From Tannerellaceae bacterium (GTDB lineage: Bacteria > Bacteroidota > Bacteroidia > Bacteroidales > Tannerellaceae): DNA of 14,242 nucleotides. The translations under genes were made by a program, and so were the position numbers. How positions within the stretch are numbered: position 1 is the first letter of the stretch; the number at the start of each line of letters is the position of its first letter. The notes beneath the pieces were generated by a model that was given only the letters and a program-made list of their open reading frames with translations, searched no databases and was not told where the DNA came from. The stretch spans positions 1 through 14,242 of the forward strand of contig JAIRYL010000115.1 of NCBI GenBank assembly GCA_031267775.1, given 5' to 3'. Positions 7,333 through 13,888 of this stretch are shown here, piece after piece.

Positions 7333-8058
7333 ATGCTGAGTAAAACACGAGGAATCGTACTGCATTCTATCCCATACAACGATGTATACTCTATTGTATA
7401 TATGTATACAGAGGCTTTCGGGCGAGCGTCTTATTTAGTTGCTCGTAACCGCGGAAAGAAAACAACCGTTTCCAAAGCGCTGTTTCTGCCGCTTTCGGTT
7501 GTTGAGATGGAGGTAGAACACCAAAACAAACGCGACTTGCACCGCATACGCGAAACAAAGCAATGCTATCCTCTTAACCGGTTGTTTACAGATCCGGTAA
7601 AGAATGCGCTGGCGTTGTTTATGGCGGAAGTATTGTTTCGTGTGGTGAAAGAGACCGAGCCCGACGCCCGTTTATTTAATTACCTGTATCATTCTATCCG
7701 GTTATTAGAGTTGATGGAAGACGGAGTGGCCAATTTCCATCTGGTTTTCCTGTTTCATTTACTCGGTTATTTAGGCATATTTCCTAATATAGATTCTTAT
7801 GCGGAAGGTTATTACTTTGATATGCTAAATGGCATATTTGCCGATCAGGCGCCTTTGCACCGGCATTACTTAGACAGAGAAGAAAGCAAAATATTTGCCC
7901 GGTTGTCTAAAATCAGTTATGAAAATATGTCGTTATTCGCCTTTTCCCGGCAAGACAGAGTCAATGTTCTTAATCGAATCCTTATATACTACCGTATCCA
8001 TTTACCCGAAATCCCGGAAATAAAATCCATAACAATATTACAGGCTTTGTTTGAGTGA
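7333..8058 (+). CDS. recO: DNA repair protein RecO
   Basis: Recombination mediator of the RecFOR pathway: it anneals ssDNA and, with RecR, helps load RecA onto SSB-coated gaps. At 241 aa it has family length. The N-terminal OB fold (about 1-80) starts with the typical MLSKTRGIVLHSIPYNDVYSI and includes TEAFGRASYLV. The C-terminal helical domain carries FHLVFLFHLLGYLGIFPN near 138-155, a RecO hallmark. The zinc-binding cysteines of some RecO proteins are absent; only one Cys (near residue 78) is seen, as expected for Bacteroidota forms. The start is preceded by AAAAAAATAAATA, an A-rich leader typical of this phylum. It is monocistronic in this window. Confidence 0.94.
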   Translation: MLSKTRGIVLHSIPYNDVYSIVYMYTEAFGRASYLVARNRGKKTTVSKALFLPLSVVEMEVEHQNKRDLHRIRETKQCYPLNRLFTDPVKNALALFMAEVLFRVVKETEPDARLFNYLYHSIRLLELMEDGVANFHLVFLFHLLGYLGIFPNIDSYAEGYYFDMLNGIFADQAPLHRHYLDREESKIFARLSKISYENMSLFAFSRQDRVNVLNRILIYYRIHLPEIPEIKSITILQALFE

Positions 8059-8093
8059 AAGATTCGCTTACTCTTGGTTTGACAGGCGAAACG

Positions 8094-8132
8094 AACAAAC
8101 TTTCTTTATTCTATGATAGAATATTGTTTGTT
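8094..8132. repeat. Nested inverted repeats between recO and tRNA-Arg
   Basis: The outer arms AACAAAC (8094-8100) and GTTTGTT (8126-8132) enclose the near-perfect palindrome ATTCTAT-G-ATAGAAT (8108-8122). The right outer arm overlaps the -33 TTTG of the tRNA-Arg promoter. No T-run follows, so it is a poor intrinsic terminator. It could be an operator or a recO 3' end structure. Confidence 0.5.
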
Positions 8133-8158
8133 AGTCTGCCAAAAAGATTATACTTTTG
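8127..8158 (+). promoter_or_regulatory. Promoter for tRNA-Arg
   Basis: TTTG (8127-8130), 20-nt spacer, TACTTTTG (8151-8158): a good match to the Bacteroidota promoter. Start is expected near 8165, so the leader would include the hairpin at 8166-8188 and the tRNA-like fragment. Confidence 0.75.
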
Positions 8159-8165
8159 CGCATCA

Positions 8166-8203
8166 TTACGAGGGGGATGACCTTGTAATTCGATGGATAG
8201 AAT
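8166..8203 (+). pseudogene. 5' tRNA-Arg fragment with leader hairpin
   Basis: Bases 8181-8203 match 8223-8245 of the real tRNA-Arg at 19 of 23 positions, all differences being transitions, and include an intact GATGGATAGAA D-loop segment. After it there is no anticodon arm or T arm, so it is a partial copy and not a tRNA. Just before it, TTACGAGG (8166-8173) pairs with CCTTGTAA (8181-8188, one G-U) around a 7-nt loop. It may be an integration or duplication scar or a processing signal. Confidence 0.6.
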
Positions 8204-8220
8204 AGAAAGTGAAGGCATAA

Positions 8221-8292
8221 GCCCTCGTAGTTCAATGGATAGAACGGCGGTTTCCTAAACCGTAAATTTGGGTTCGATTCCCAGCGGGGGTA
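8221..8292 (+). tRNA. tRNA-Arg (anticodon CCT)
   Basis: A cloverleaf is visible. Acceptor GCCCTCG pairs with CGGGGGT using G-U pairs at the end and at position 5-68. The D arm is GTTC...GAAC. The anticodon stem GCGGT/ACCGT encloses TTCCTAA, giving anticodon CCT, which reads AGG. The T arm is TGGGTTCGATTCCCA. Discriminator A is present and CCA is not encoded. A good promoter lies upstream. No terminator is evident downstream. Confidence 0.95.
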
Positions 8293-8369
8293 CAAGATGA
8301 CGGCGGAAATGATTCGATGAATCGGGTATGATTGATGTATGTCGAAACGGCGTCAAAAATGAATCGGTT

Positions 8370-8704
8370 CTAATCAATTTTTTCTTCCCATATCGTACCG
8401 TCGGATTTTATCATCAGTTTTATTTCGACGTCTTGATGTTCCATCTCTATTTTGTAAAAAACTTCCGTACCTCGACGAATCTTTTCGATATCTTCAAAAT
8501 TGTACTTGGGATATTTTGTTTCGGCGGTGTTTTTTACTACGGCAGGTAGCTCCGAACGATAAATATCTTCACAACCATCAGTAAATTAGCGTTCGTGTCA
8601 TAGTAAGCCGTATAATCCTTGAATTTTAGGTCAAACTCAACTTTATAAATACTGTCGGCTACTTCCCACTCTACTTTATATGCCTTGGGGAAATCTGGCC
8701 GGCG
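8370..8704 (-). pseudogene. PepSY-like (DUF2874) protein, frameshifted remnant
   Basis: The minus strand encodes two adjacent pieces in different frames. The first (from about 8699) reads FPKAYKVEWEVADSIYK, then a KFKDYTAYYDTNANLLMV segment. The second (about 8564-8370) reads DIYRSELPAVVKNTAETKYP, then a YYKIE-like repeat (VFYKIEMEHQDVEIKLMI) ending SDGTIWEEKID and stop TAG. These are the paired repeats of Bacteroidota periplasmic PepSY-like proteins (putative beta-lactamase-inhibitor-like fold). A one-base frame change lies near 8560-8575, and a stop immediately precedes the first piece, so the signal peptide and N-terminus are gone. Such genes often sit beside two-component systems, which fits the neighbouring regulator remnant. 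Family call is from recognition; decay is directly visible. Confidence 0.75.
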
Positions 8705-8721
8705 CTATCGCATCATGAGAA

Positions 8722-8940
8722 TTAGACATTTTGTGTTTTTGAATAATTGTCAGCCATATCAATATTGTCGCTCCAGACATGTTCGGCAAGGTATTCTTTG
8801 GTAATCAACCTGTTTTTGTTTGCGGCAAAAACCGAAATCATATCAAACTTTTTACGGTTTAGATTTAACAGGCGTCCGTTTACGGCGATTTGCCTGTTGT
8901 CGAAATCAATTTGTGTGTTTCTGATAGTTGTTGCCCGTTC
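8722..8940 (-). pseudogene. OmpR-type response regulator, C-terminal fragment
   Basis: Residues encoded from about 8940 to 8743 match the winged-helix DNA-binding domain of Bacteroidota OmpR/PhoB regulators: IDFDNRQIAVNGRLLNL, then RKKFDMISVFAANKNRLITK and EYLAEHVWSDNIDMADNY. The receiver domain is absent upstream. The final recognition helix and wing (normally ...IYTHIKNLRKKL) are replaced by SKTQNV and a stop. The open frame extends upstream to 9024 with unrelated sequence that runs into rnhA. It is therefore broken at both ends and almost certainly non-functional. No sensor kinase remains. Together with the PepSY-like remnant it looks like a deleted signalling locus. Confidence 0.75.
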
Positions 8941-8961
8941 CGAAAATAGTTTGTAGATTTG
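8931..8961 (+). promoter_or_regulatory. Candidate rnhA promoter
   Basis: TTG (8931-8933), 20-nt spacer, TAGATTTG (8954-8961) fits the Bacteroidota pattern. Start would be near 8968, giving a leader of about 42 nt. The promoter lies at the edge of the dead response-regulator gene. Confidence 0.45.
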
Positions 8962-9010
8962 GAAATAAATAAATAAACCGGATTTCGGGGGAAAAAACGT
9001 TTGTGCTGGA

Positions 9011-9643
9011 ATGGCTAAAAACAAATTTTACGTGGTTTGGAAGGGTTTGAACCCTGGCGTTTACGACAATTGGGAGGATTGTAAGAAGCAGGTTGAAGGG
9101 CAGGAAGGCGCAAGATATAAATCGTTTTCTTCTCGGCAGGAAGCTGTTGACGCTTTGGAAAAAGGGTATACTTTTCAGCCGAAGACCGGATGGCCTAAAC
9201 TTTCTGCTCATGATTTTAAAAAAACGTCTGCCGGATGGCCTAATCAGGAGAGTATAGCCGTTGACGCCGCTTGTAGCGGTAATCCCGGCGATATGGAATA
9301 CAGGGGCGTGTATGTTCGTACCGGCCAGGAGATATTTCATATAGGCCCGCTAAAGCAAGGGACGAATAATGTGGGCGAATTTCTTGCGCTTGTGCATGGA
9401 TTGGCTTTGCTGAAAAAGGAAAACAGCAGCCTTCCGATCTATACCGACAGCGTAAATGCCATGAAATGGGTGAAGAATAAAAAAAGCAAAACCTTGCTGA
9501 AACGTACGCCTGCTAACGAGCCTGTATTTAATTTAATAGAACGCGCCGAAAAGTGGCTTTGCGAAAACAGCTATGAAACCTCTATCATTAAATGGAAAAC
9601 AGATGAATGGGGAGAAATACCGGCTGATTTTGGAAGAAAGTAA
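9011..9643 (+). CDS. rnhA: Ribonuclease H with N-terminal viroplasmin domain
   Basis: Cleaves the RNA strand of RNA-DNA hybrids, removing primers and R-loops. At 210 aa it has two domains. Residues 4-50 (KFYVVWKGLNPGVYDNWEDC, then KSFSSRQEAVDAL) are a caulimovirus-viroplasmin/hybrid-binding domain like that of eukaryotic RNase H1. Residues about 80-210 are the RNase H fold with the DEDD residues D85 (VDAACSGNPG), E123 (NNVGEFLAL), D146 (YTDS) and D206 (PADFGRK). All are present, so it should be active. The Bacteroidota form ends shortly after the last Asp, as here. The ATG start directly precedes the conserved KNKFYVVWKG. It is followed after 50 nt by the DUF5672 gene on the same strand. Confidence 0.94.
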   Translation: MAKNKFYVVWKGLNPGVYDNWEDCKKQVEGQEGARYKSFSSRQEAVDALEKGYTFQPKTGWPKLSAHDFKKTSAGWPNQESIAVDAACSGNPGDMEYRGVYVRTGQEIFHIGPLKQGTNNVGEFLALVHGLALLKKENSSLPIYTDSVNAMKWVKNKKSKTLLKRTPANEPVFNLIERAEKWLCENSYETSIIKWKTDEWGEIPADFGRK

Positions 9644-9650
9644 ACAAGGA

Positions 9651-9665
9651 ATCGATCGATCGATC
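9651..9665. repeat. ATCG microsatellite
   Basis: ATCGATCGATCGATC, just under four ATCG units, 7 nt after the rnhA stop. It is self-complementary and contains three GATC sites. It is short and may be chance, but such tracts can vary in length. Confidence 0.5.
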
Positions 9666-9693
9666 CATCATAACAAAATAATACGTTATTAAA

Positions 9694-10476
9694 ATGCTTA
9701 GTGAAAATTATACAACTCTGGTAAAAGTGGTTATACCTGTTTATAAATATTTCCTGTCCGATTTGGAGAAACGTTCGTTGCGCCGGGCGTATAGCGTATT
9801 GAGGGATTATCCGCTTATCGTTGTTAAACCGGAATCTCTTGATGTGTCTGATTGTTTGGCGGCATTCCCTTTGATAACCGTGCAGTCGTTTGACGATCGT
9901 TTCTTTACAGATATTTCGGCCTATAACCGGTTAATGACGTCTACTTGTTTTTACGAGCGTTTTTTAGACAGTAAATATATCCTGATCTATCAACTGGACG
10001 CATATGTGCTCCGAGACGAATTGACCGAATGGTGTATGTATGATTTTGATTATATAGGAGCGCCCTGGCTGAAAAAGCCTGTCTATAACCTCCCTGTTAT
10101 CTCACAGATTATGCGGCTCTGTTTGAAATATGATCAATATGCCAAGAAACCGAATAAGCAAACATTATACAATAAAGTGGGCAATGGGGGATTTTCGTTG
10201 CGCAAGGTAGAACGCCATTATCTGGCAACAAAGAAATATGAAGCGGAGATTGAGCGGTTTTTGGCTCAAAAGCGGCGTCACATGTATAATGAAGATGTGT
10301 TTTGGGCTACGCGCCCGGAGTTTTATTATCCCGACGCCCTGAAGGCGCTGGCTTTTGCTTACGATAAATATCCCGCTCTGAGCTATAAGCTAACGGCGGG
10401 GCAACTGCCTTTTGGCTGTCATGCCTGGTATAAAAGAAAGATGAGGCGGTTTTGGAAAGATATTATAAACTTTTGA
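9694..10476 (+). CDS. DUF5672 family putative glycosyltransferase
   Basis: A 260-aa protein of the DUF5672 family, found in surface-polysaccharide loci and thought to be glycosyltransferase-like; the substrate is unknown. Visible signatures: N-terminal VVIPVYK (12-18), YILIYQLDAYVLRDEL (95-110) with LDAYV in the place of a GT-A DxD-type motif, DFDYIGAPW (117-125), GNGGFSLRK (163-171) and NEDVFW (199-204), then FAYDKYP and a FGCHAW motif near the C-terminus. There is no signal peptide or transmembrane helix, so it is probably cytosolic or peripheral. The ATG follows an A/T-rich leader. It is convergent with the GT9-kinase operon and shares its terminator region, supporting a glycan role by context only. 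Confidence 0.85.
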   Translation: MLSENYTTLVKVVIPVYKYFLSDLEKRSLRRAYSVLRDYPLIVVKPESLDVSDCLAAFPLITVQSFDDRFFTDISAYNRLMTSTCFYERFLDSKYILIYQLDAYVLRDELTEWCMYDFDYIGAPWLKKPVYNLPVISQIMRLCLKYDQYAKKPNKQTLYNKVGNGGFSLRKVERHYLATKKYEAEIERFLAQKRRHMYNEDVFWATRPEFYYPDALKALAFAYDKYPALSYKLTAGQLPFGCHAWYKRKMRRFWKDIINF

Positions 10477-10499
10477 CGGTTCATGCGCAGGCGGCGGAA

Positions 10500-10532
10500 A
10501 ACAGGCGGCGGCTTGCAGGCCGGCTGTTTTTT
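10500..10532. terminator. Bidirectional terminator between convergent genes
   Basis: AACAGGCGGC (10500-10509), 9-nt loop, GCCGGCTGTT (10519-10528): ten positions with one G-G mismatch, then a T-run on the plus strand (10527-10532). The minus strand also ends in TTTTCC after the stem. It lies 24 nt after the DUF5672 stop and abuts the kinase stop. Confidence 0.75.
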
Positions 10533-11254
10533 CAGCTACGCCGTTTCATAAAAGAATTTTTGTAATAAAGAATCCGTTCCGTTGCGCGGGCCAGGGCGTA
10601 TCCCATCGCCCGGGCGTACGAATGAGCGATAAGGACGAAAGCGGCGTCGGGAAGCCACAGGGCTTTGAAGTTTCGGTAACCTTTTTCTTCGGGAACGGAT
10701 TTGTTAAAGCGCATGCGGTTTATATCTACCAGATAGAACGTTACCTCTCCTCCCTCTCCTGTCCGGTACAGGATGTTTCCCGGCGAATAATCGTTGTGGC
10801 ATATCTTTTTTTGATGCATGCCGGCCGTAAAGCGTCCAAAAGCGTCGAGCACAAAAGCCTCTCCGGCCAGTTTTTCGGGATGAAGCACAAATTCTCTTAT
10901 CTCGCGCGCTTCCGTAATTTCTTCCGATATAAAATACGAAAAGGTTAGCAGGCCGTATTTGTATTCTTCCATAAAGGCGATGGGCGCGGGCGTATGTATG
11001 CCGTTTTCCAAAAGTTTGAAAGCGTATTCGTACGAACGGCAAGCTTTGGACTTTCTTACATAAACGTAGGCAAAGCGGTTGATCAGGTGCGGTTTCTTAA
11101 AGCGTTTTACGATAAGGTTTGCGTTGTCTGCCCGGAAGCGCTTTAGTATATTCCGTCCTTTGTAAACAAGTTCGCCCGAACGTTCAAAAACGCCGGGTAT
11201 CTGCCGGATAGCCTTTTCGACGCCCCTGTATGCCGGGTTAACGATAATTTTCAT
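10532..11254 (-). CDS. Lipopolysaccharide kinase, WaaP/InaA (Kdo kinase)-like
   Basis: A 240-aa protein-kinase-fold enzyme of the lipopolysaccharide-kinase / RIO-like group, expected to phosphorylate a sugar of the inner LPS core (Kdo or heptose) at the cytoplasmic face. Key residues: ATP-site lysine K50 (LIVKRF), conserved E75 in RSYEYAFKLLE, catalytic D155 and metal N160 in HNDYSPGNIL, and the DFG-equivalent D177 in LVDINRMRF. Length is typical. Its ATG overlaps the stop of the upstream GT9 gene by 4 nt (ATGA), which points to coupled translation. It is the last gene of the DUF4254-GT9-kinase operon. Exact acceptor cannot be told from sequence. Confidence 0.88.
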   Translation of the reverse strand: MKIIVNPAYRGVEKAIRQIPGVFERSGELVYKGRNILKRFRADNANLIVKRFKKPHLINRFAYVYVRKSKACRSYEYAFKLLENGIHTPAPIAFMEEYKYGLLTFSYFISEEITEAREIREFVLHPEKLAGEAFVLDAFGRFTAGMHQKKICHNDYSPGNILYRTGEGGEVTFYLVDINRMRFNKSVPEEKGYRNFKALWLPDAAFVLIAHSYARAMGYALARATERILYYKNSFMKRRS

Positions 11255-12282
11255 GCAGAGAGGATTTCTTTTATTTTATTGATGATTAGTTGAGGATGAA
11301 GCTGCTTCAGGCAAGCCCAGTCGCCGCGGAAACAAGGCTTTTCGCCAAAGATAGAACAGGGGCGGCAGGCCAGCTCAAGCTGTATGGCGTCTTCCGCTTT
11401 CTGGCGATACCCGTAAAAGCCGGCATACGGATGAGTAGCTCCCCAAACCGACAGCACCCTTGTTCCCGCCAGCGAAGCAAAATGCATATTGGCCGAATCC
11501 ATGCAGAGCAACAGGTCTAACCGGCTGATAAGCGCCAGCTCTTTATCAAGCGTATAGCGGCCTACTATCATGTTAACTCTTGGAAGCTGCCGCGCCCACT
11601 GCTGCAAAATCTGTTCTTCGCAGCCTTTGGCCCCCAGCAGAAAAAGCGTGTAGTCTGCGCGTTCCGAGAGCGCTTCTACTATCTGCTTCATCATGTCGAG
11701 CGGATATATTTTGCCTTTGTGCTTGGCAAAGGGCGCTATGCCGATCCATTTTCCGGTTTTGGGGCAAACGGTTTCGGTTAGCGACGAAAGGTTTGCGGGG
11801 CGTTCGTCAAAGAGCGAATGAAACGTGTCGGTATAATGCAGGCCGGCGGCTTTAAATACGTCGGCATAACGTTCAATAACGGGTCGGATAGGTTTCAGCG
11901 CCTTGTTTTTGCGCGCAGTCAGCCGTCGGCGATCCTTGCGCGCCTTGTTCACCACAAACACCTTTTTACCTTTCAGGCGGAAAAGCGTGCGGATAATCAT
12001 TGTCCGGATTACGTTATGAAGGTCGAGCGCTATGTCAAAGTCGAACGCCGAAAATGCCCAGGCAAAGCGAAACAGCCCTCTGAACGATTTTTCGGCGCCG
12101 GTTATGCTGATACCCGTTACCTCTACATTGTCAGGCCGGTTGATAAATACCGGAATCAGGAAAGCTTGCGTAAGAACGACAAAGGTATGCTCCGGATTTG
12201 CTTTTGCGGCGGCATAGAGCACGGGGACGGTCATTGCCACGTCGCCAATGGCCGAAAGTCGTATAACCAGGATTTTTGCCAT
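11251..12282 (-). CDS. Glycosyltransferase family 9 (heptosyltransferase-like)
   Basis: A 343-aa GT-B fold enzyme of family 9 (ADP-heptose:LPS heptosyltransferase, WaaC/WaaF/WaaQ type). It would transfer a heptose or related sugar to the LPS core. Visible motifs: N-terminal ILVIRLSAIGDVAMTVPVL (4-22) with the acceptor-side D14, GIAPFAKHKGKIYP (181-194) opening the second domain, and the nucleotide-sugar site LCMDSANMHFASLAGT (259-274) followed by VWGATHP. A cysteine cluster CRPCSIFGEKPCF lies near 307-319, common in Bacteroidota members. The ATG overlaps the DUF4254 stop by 1 nt (TAATG) and the gene's own stop overlaps the kinase start by 4 nt. Which heptosyltransferase step it performs is unknown. 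Confidence 0.92.
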   Translation of the reverse strand: MAKILVIRLSAIGDVAMTVPVLYAAAKANPEHTFVVLTQAFLIPVFINRPDNVEVTGISITGAEKSFRGLFRFAWAFSAFDFDIALDLHNVIRTMIIRTLFRLKGKKVFVVNKARKDRRRLTARKNKALKPIRPVIERYADVFKAAGLHYTDTFHSLFDERPANLSSLTETVCPKTGKWIGIAPFAKHKGKIYPLDMMKQIVEALSERADYTLFLLGAKGCEEQILQQWARQLPRVNMIVGRYTLDKELALISRLDLLLCMDSANMHFASLAGTRVLSVWGATHPYAGFYGYRQKAEDAIQLELACRPCSIFGEKPCFRGDWACLKQLHPQLIINKIKEILSA

Positions 12283-12887
12283 TATTTTTTTCCGTAGAGT
12301 ACAGGGTTCAGCGCAGGGTCGTTGTACATTTTCATTTGTTTGTACACTTTCATATACTTCCTGCCTTGTTCTATGTCGTTTAATAATTGGTCTAAGGCGG
12401 CCGAGAGGTCTTCTTTCTGCTCCTGCAAAACGGCCAGTTTGCGCAGGCAGGCGTCTCGATGCGCCGGGGAGGCGTCGGGGCGAACGGTTTCCTGATGCAT
12501 GTGATACAGTTTCAGCACAAGGATAGACAGGCGGTCTACCGCCCAGGCCGGGCTTTCGGTGTTGACAGTTGCGGCAGGCGCCGTTTGAACATCCTTGCAG
12601 GCGTTCAGAAAATAGCCGTCTATCCGTTCCACCAAATCGGTTCTGTCCTGGTTAGACTTGTCGATGCGGCGTTTAATAGCCAGCGCCTCCACCGGGTCTA
12701 CCTCCGGATTACGGATTATATCCTCCAAATGCCACTGCACGGCGTCTATCCAGTTTTTCAGATACAGGTAACAGTCAATGCTCTCCGGCTCATACGGGTT
12801 ATTGACAGAGGCGTCTACCCGGTTTTCTATATGATAATCGCTGGTAGCCCTTTCAAAGATTTCACAACATACGGCGCTGAAACTCAT
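12282..12887 (-). CDS. DUF4254 domain protein
   Basis: A 201-aa, mostly helical soluble protein of the DUF4254 family, which occurs mainly in Bacteroidota; biochemical function unknown. The conserved core is at about residues 15-80: SDYHIENRVD, PYEPESIDCYLY, WIDAVQWHLEDIIRNPEVDP and IKRRIDKSNQDRTDLVE. There is no signal peptide. I chose the ATG at 12887 (MSFSAVCCE). A TTG at 12923 would extend it by 12 Lys-rich residues but lies inside the predicted promoter, upstream of the transcription start. Its stop and the next ATG share one base (TAATG), so it leads an operon with GT9 and the LPS-type kinase. Context suggests a role in LPS/glycan synthesis; that is inference. Confidence 0.87.
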   Translation of the reverse strand: MSFSAVCCEIFERATSDYHIENRVDASVNNPYEPESIDCYLYLKNWIDAVQWHLEDIIRNPEVDPVEALAIKRRIDKSNQDRTDLVERIDGYFLNACKDVQTAPAATVNTESPAWAVDRLSILVLKLYHMHQETVRPDASPAHRDACLRKLAVLQEQKEDLSAALDQLLNDIEQGRKYMKVYKQMKMYNDPALNPVLYGKK

Positions 12888-12920
12888 AGCTTTTTTTTTT
12901 ATTTTGTTTATATTACCGTA

Positions 12921-12928
12921 CAAACGTA
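12921..12928 (-). promoter_or_regulatory. Promoter of DUF4254-GT9-kinase operon
   Basis: The minus strand reads TACGTTTG, an exact TAnnTTTG match. A CTTTA near 12947-12951 at about -33 is a partial match. The predicted start is near 12914, giving a leader of about 27 nt before the chosen ATG. Confidence 0.55.
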
Positions 12929-12950
12929 CACAAAAATCAGCAGCTATAAA

Positions 12951-13006
12951 GCGCGCCGGATAAAAATAAATCCGCCCGCGCCGCCGCTGCGCGAGGAAGC
13001 GCGAGG
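12951..13006. repeat. GC-rich inverted and direct repeats in divergent intergenic region
   Basis: GCGCG-c-CGGAT (12951-12961) pairs with ATCCG-cc-CGCGC (12970-12981) around AAAAATAA. This is followed by two direct copies of GCGCGAGG (12989-12996 and 12999-13006) exactly 10 bp apart. The block sits between the two divergent promoters in otherwise AT-rich DNA. It could be a regulator binding site or a degenerate repeat. Confidence 0.5.
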
Positions 13007-13052
13007 CGTTGCAAAGTAAATCATACAGCCGCGTATTTTACGCCGCTTTTTA

Positions 13053-13060
13053 TATCTTTG
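13053..13060 (+). promoter_or_regulatory. Promoter of YgjP-like peptidase gene (-7 element)
   Basis: TATCTTTG matches TAnnTTTG exactly, 56 nt before the chosen ATG. No clear -33 TTTG is seen. Predicted start is near 13067. Confidence 0.5.
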
Positions 13061-13115
13061 CCTCTGTCAAACGCAATTACCTTATTCATTACAACACCGG
13101 AAACATCTTTTGTTC

Positions 13116-13817
13116 ATGACAAAAACATTTAAAGATAAAGACTTAGGCGTTATAACCATTCAAACAAACCCCCGGGCCAAGCGGTATACGTTAAAAATAA
13201 AAGACGGCGCGGTTACCGGAACAATGCCTGTTTATGGAAAAATAGATACCATACTGGCTTTTATTGAAAGCAACCGATCCAAACTACTGGCGGCTTTACA
13301 GCGTATGCCACCTGCCGGAAACCTGTTGGACGAGGCTTCGGAGTTACAGACAAACACCTTCAGGCTTCATATCTTCCGAACAGACCGAGACAATTTTTAT
13401 ATGAATCTGACCGATGGAATCCTGCATATTGCCTGCCCGGGAAAAACAGATTTTAAAGACGATCGGGTGCAAACGCTTTTAAAAGGATTTATTGAAAAAG
13501 CGCTTGCCCATGAAGCAAAAAGGGTATTGCCCAAACGCCTCCTTGCCTTGTCCAGGCAATTTGGATTCGCCTGTTCTTCCGTTAAAATAAACAACAGCAA
13601 AAGCCGCTGGGGGAGTTGCAGCGCCAAAGGCAGCATCAACCTCTCTCTCTCGCTTATGCTCCTGCCCGGTTATTTGTCCGACTATGTACTGCTTCACGAA
13701 CTTTGCCACACCAAAGAAATGAACCATAGCCCCCGATTCTGGCGCTTACTGGATGATGTAACAGACATGAAAGCCTCCGCATTAAAAAAAGAGCTGAAAG
13801 GATACAGGATGCTGTAG
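13116..13817 (+). CDS. YgjP-like zinc metallopeptidase (DUF45, M48-related)
   Basis: A 233-aa member of the YgjP-like/DUF45 metallopeptidase family; physiological substrate unknown. The active site is HELCH (194-198) with the third zinc ligand H204 in MNHSPRFW, and the family motif KSRWGSC at 162-168 precedes it. The N-terminal half is a beta-rich region with the NPRAKRYTLKIKDG segment typical of the family. There is no signal peptide or membrane segment, so it is cytoplasmic. I chose the ATG at 13116; a TTG at 13110 adds only two residues (MF). It is divergent from the DUF4254 operon and monocistronic here. The SprT/WLM group is a related alternative, but the RWGSC...HELCH spacing favours YgjP. 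Confidence 0.9.
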   Translation: MTKTFKDKDLGVITIQTNPRAKRYTLKIKDGAVTGTMPVYGKIDTILAFIESNRSKLLAALQRMPPAGNLLDEASELQTNTFRLHIFRTDRDNFYMNLTDGILHIACPGKTDFKDDRVQTLLKGFIEKALAHEAKRVLPKRLLALSRQFGFACSSVKINNSKSRWGSCSAKGSINLSLSLMLLPGYLSDYVLLHELCHTKEMNHSPRFWRLLDDVTDMKASALKKELKGYRML

Positions 13818-13888
13818 AATGAGCAGGGCCGACGCATCTGATTTCCGGAATGATTGATGCAGCGTTTTTCCGGTTATCGGCAGGCGCT

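Noticed and set aside
8064..8092. Possible recO terminator (ATTCGC...GGCGAAA)
   Set aside because: Only about five base pairs and no T-run; too weak to call.
8328..8549. 73-codon plus-strand frame
   Set aside because: It is antisense to the PepSY-like remnant, which explains the open frame.
12888..12923. TTG-initiated extension of the DUF4254 protein
   Set aside because: It overlaps the predicted promoter and lies upstream of the likely transcription start; the conserved part begins after the ATG at 12887.
13828..13880. Possible terminator after the YgjP-like gene (GCATC...GATGC followed by GTTTTT)
   Set aside because: Only a five-base stem with a long loop; not convincing.
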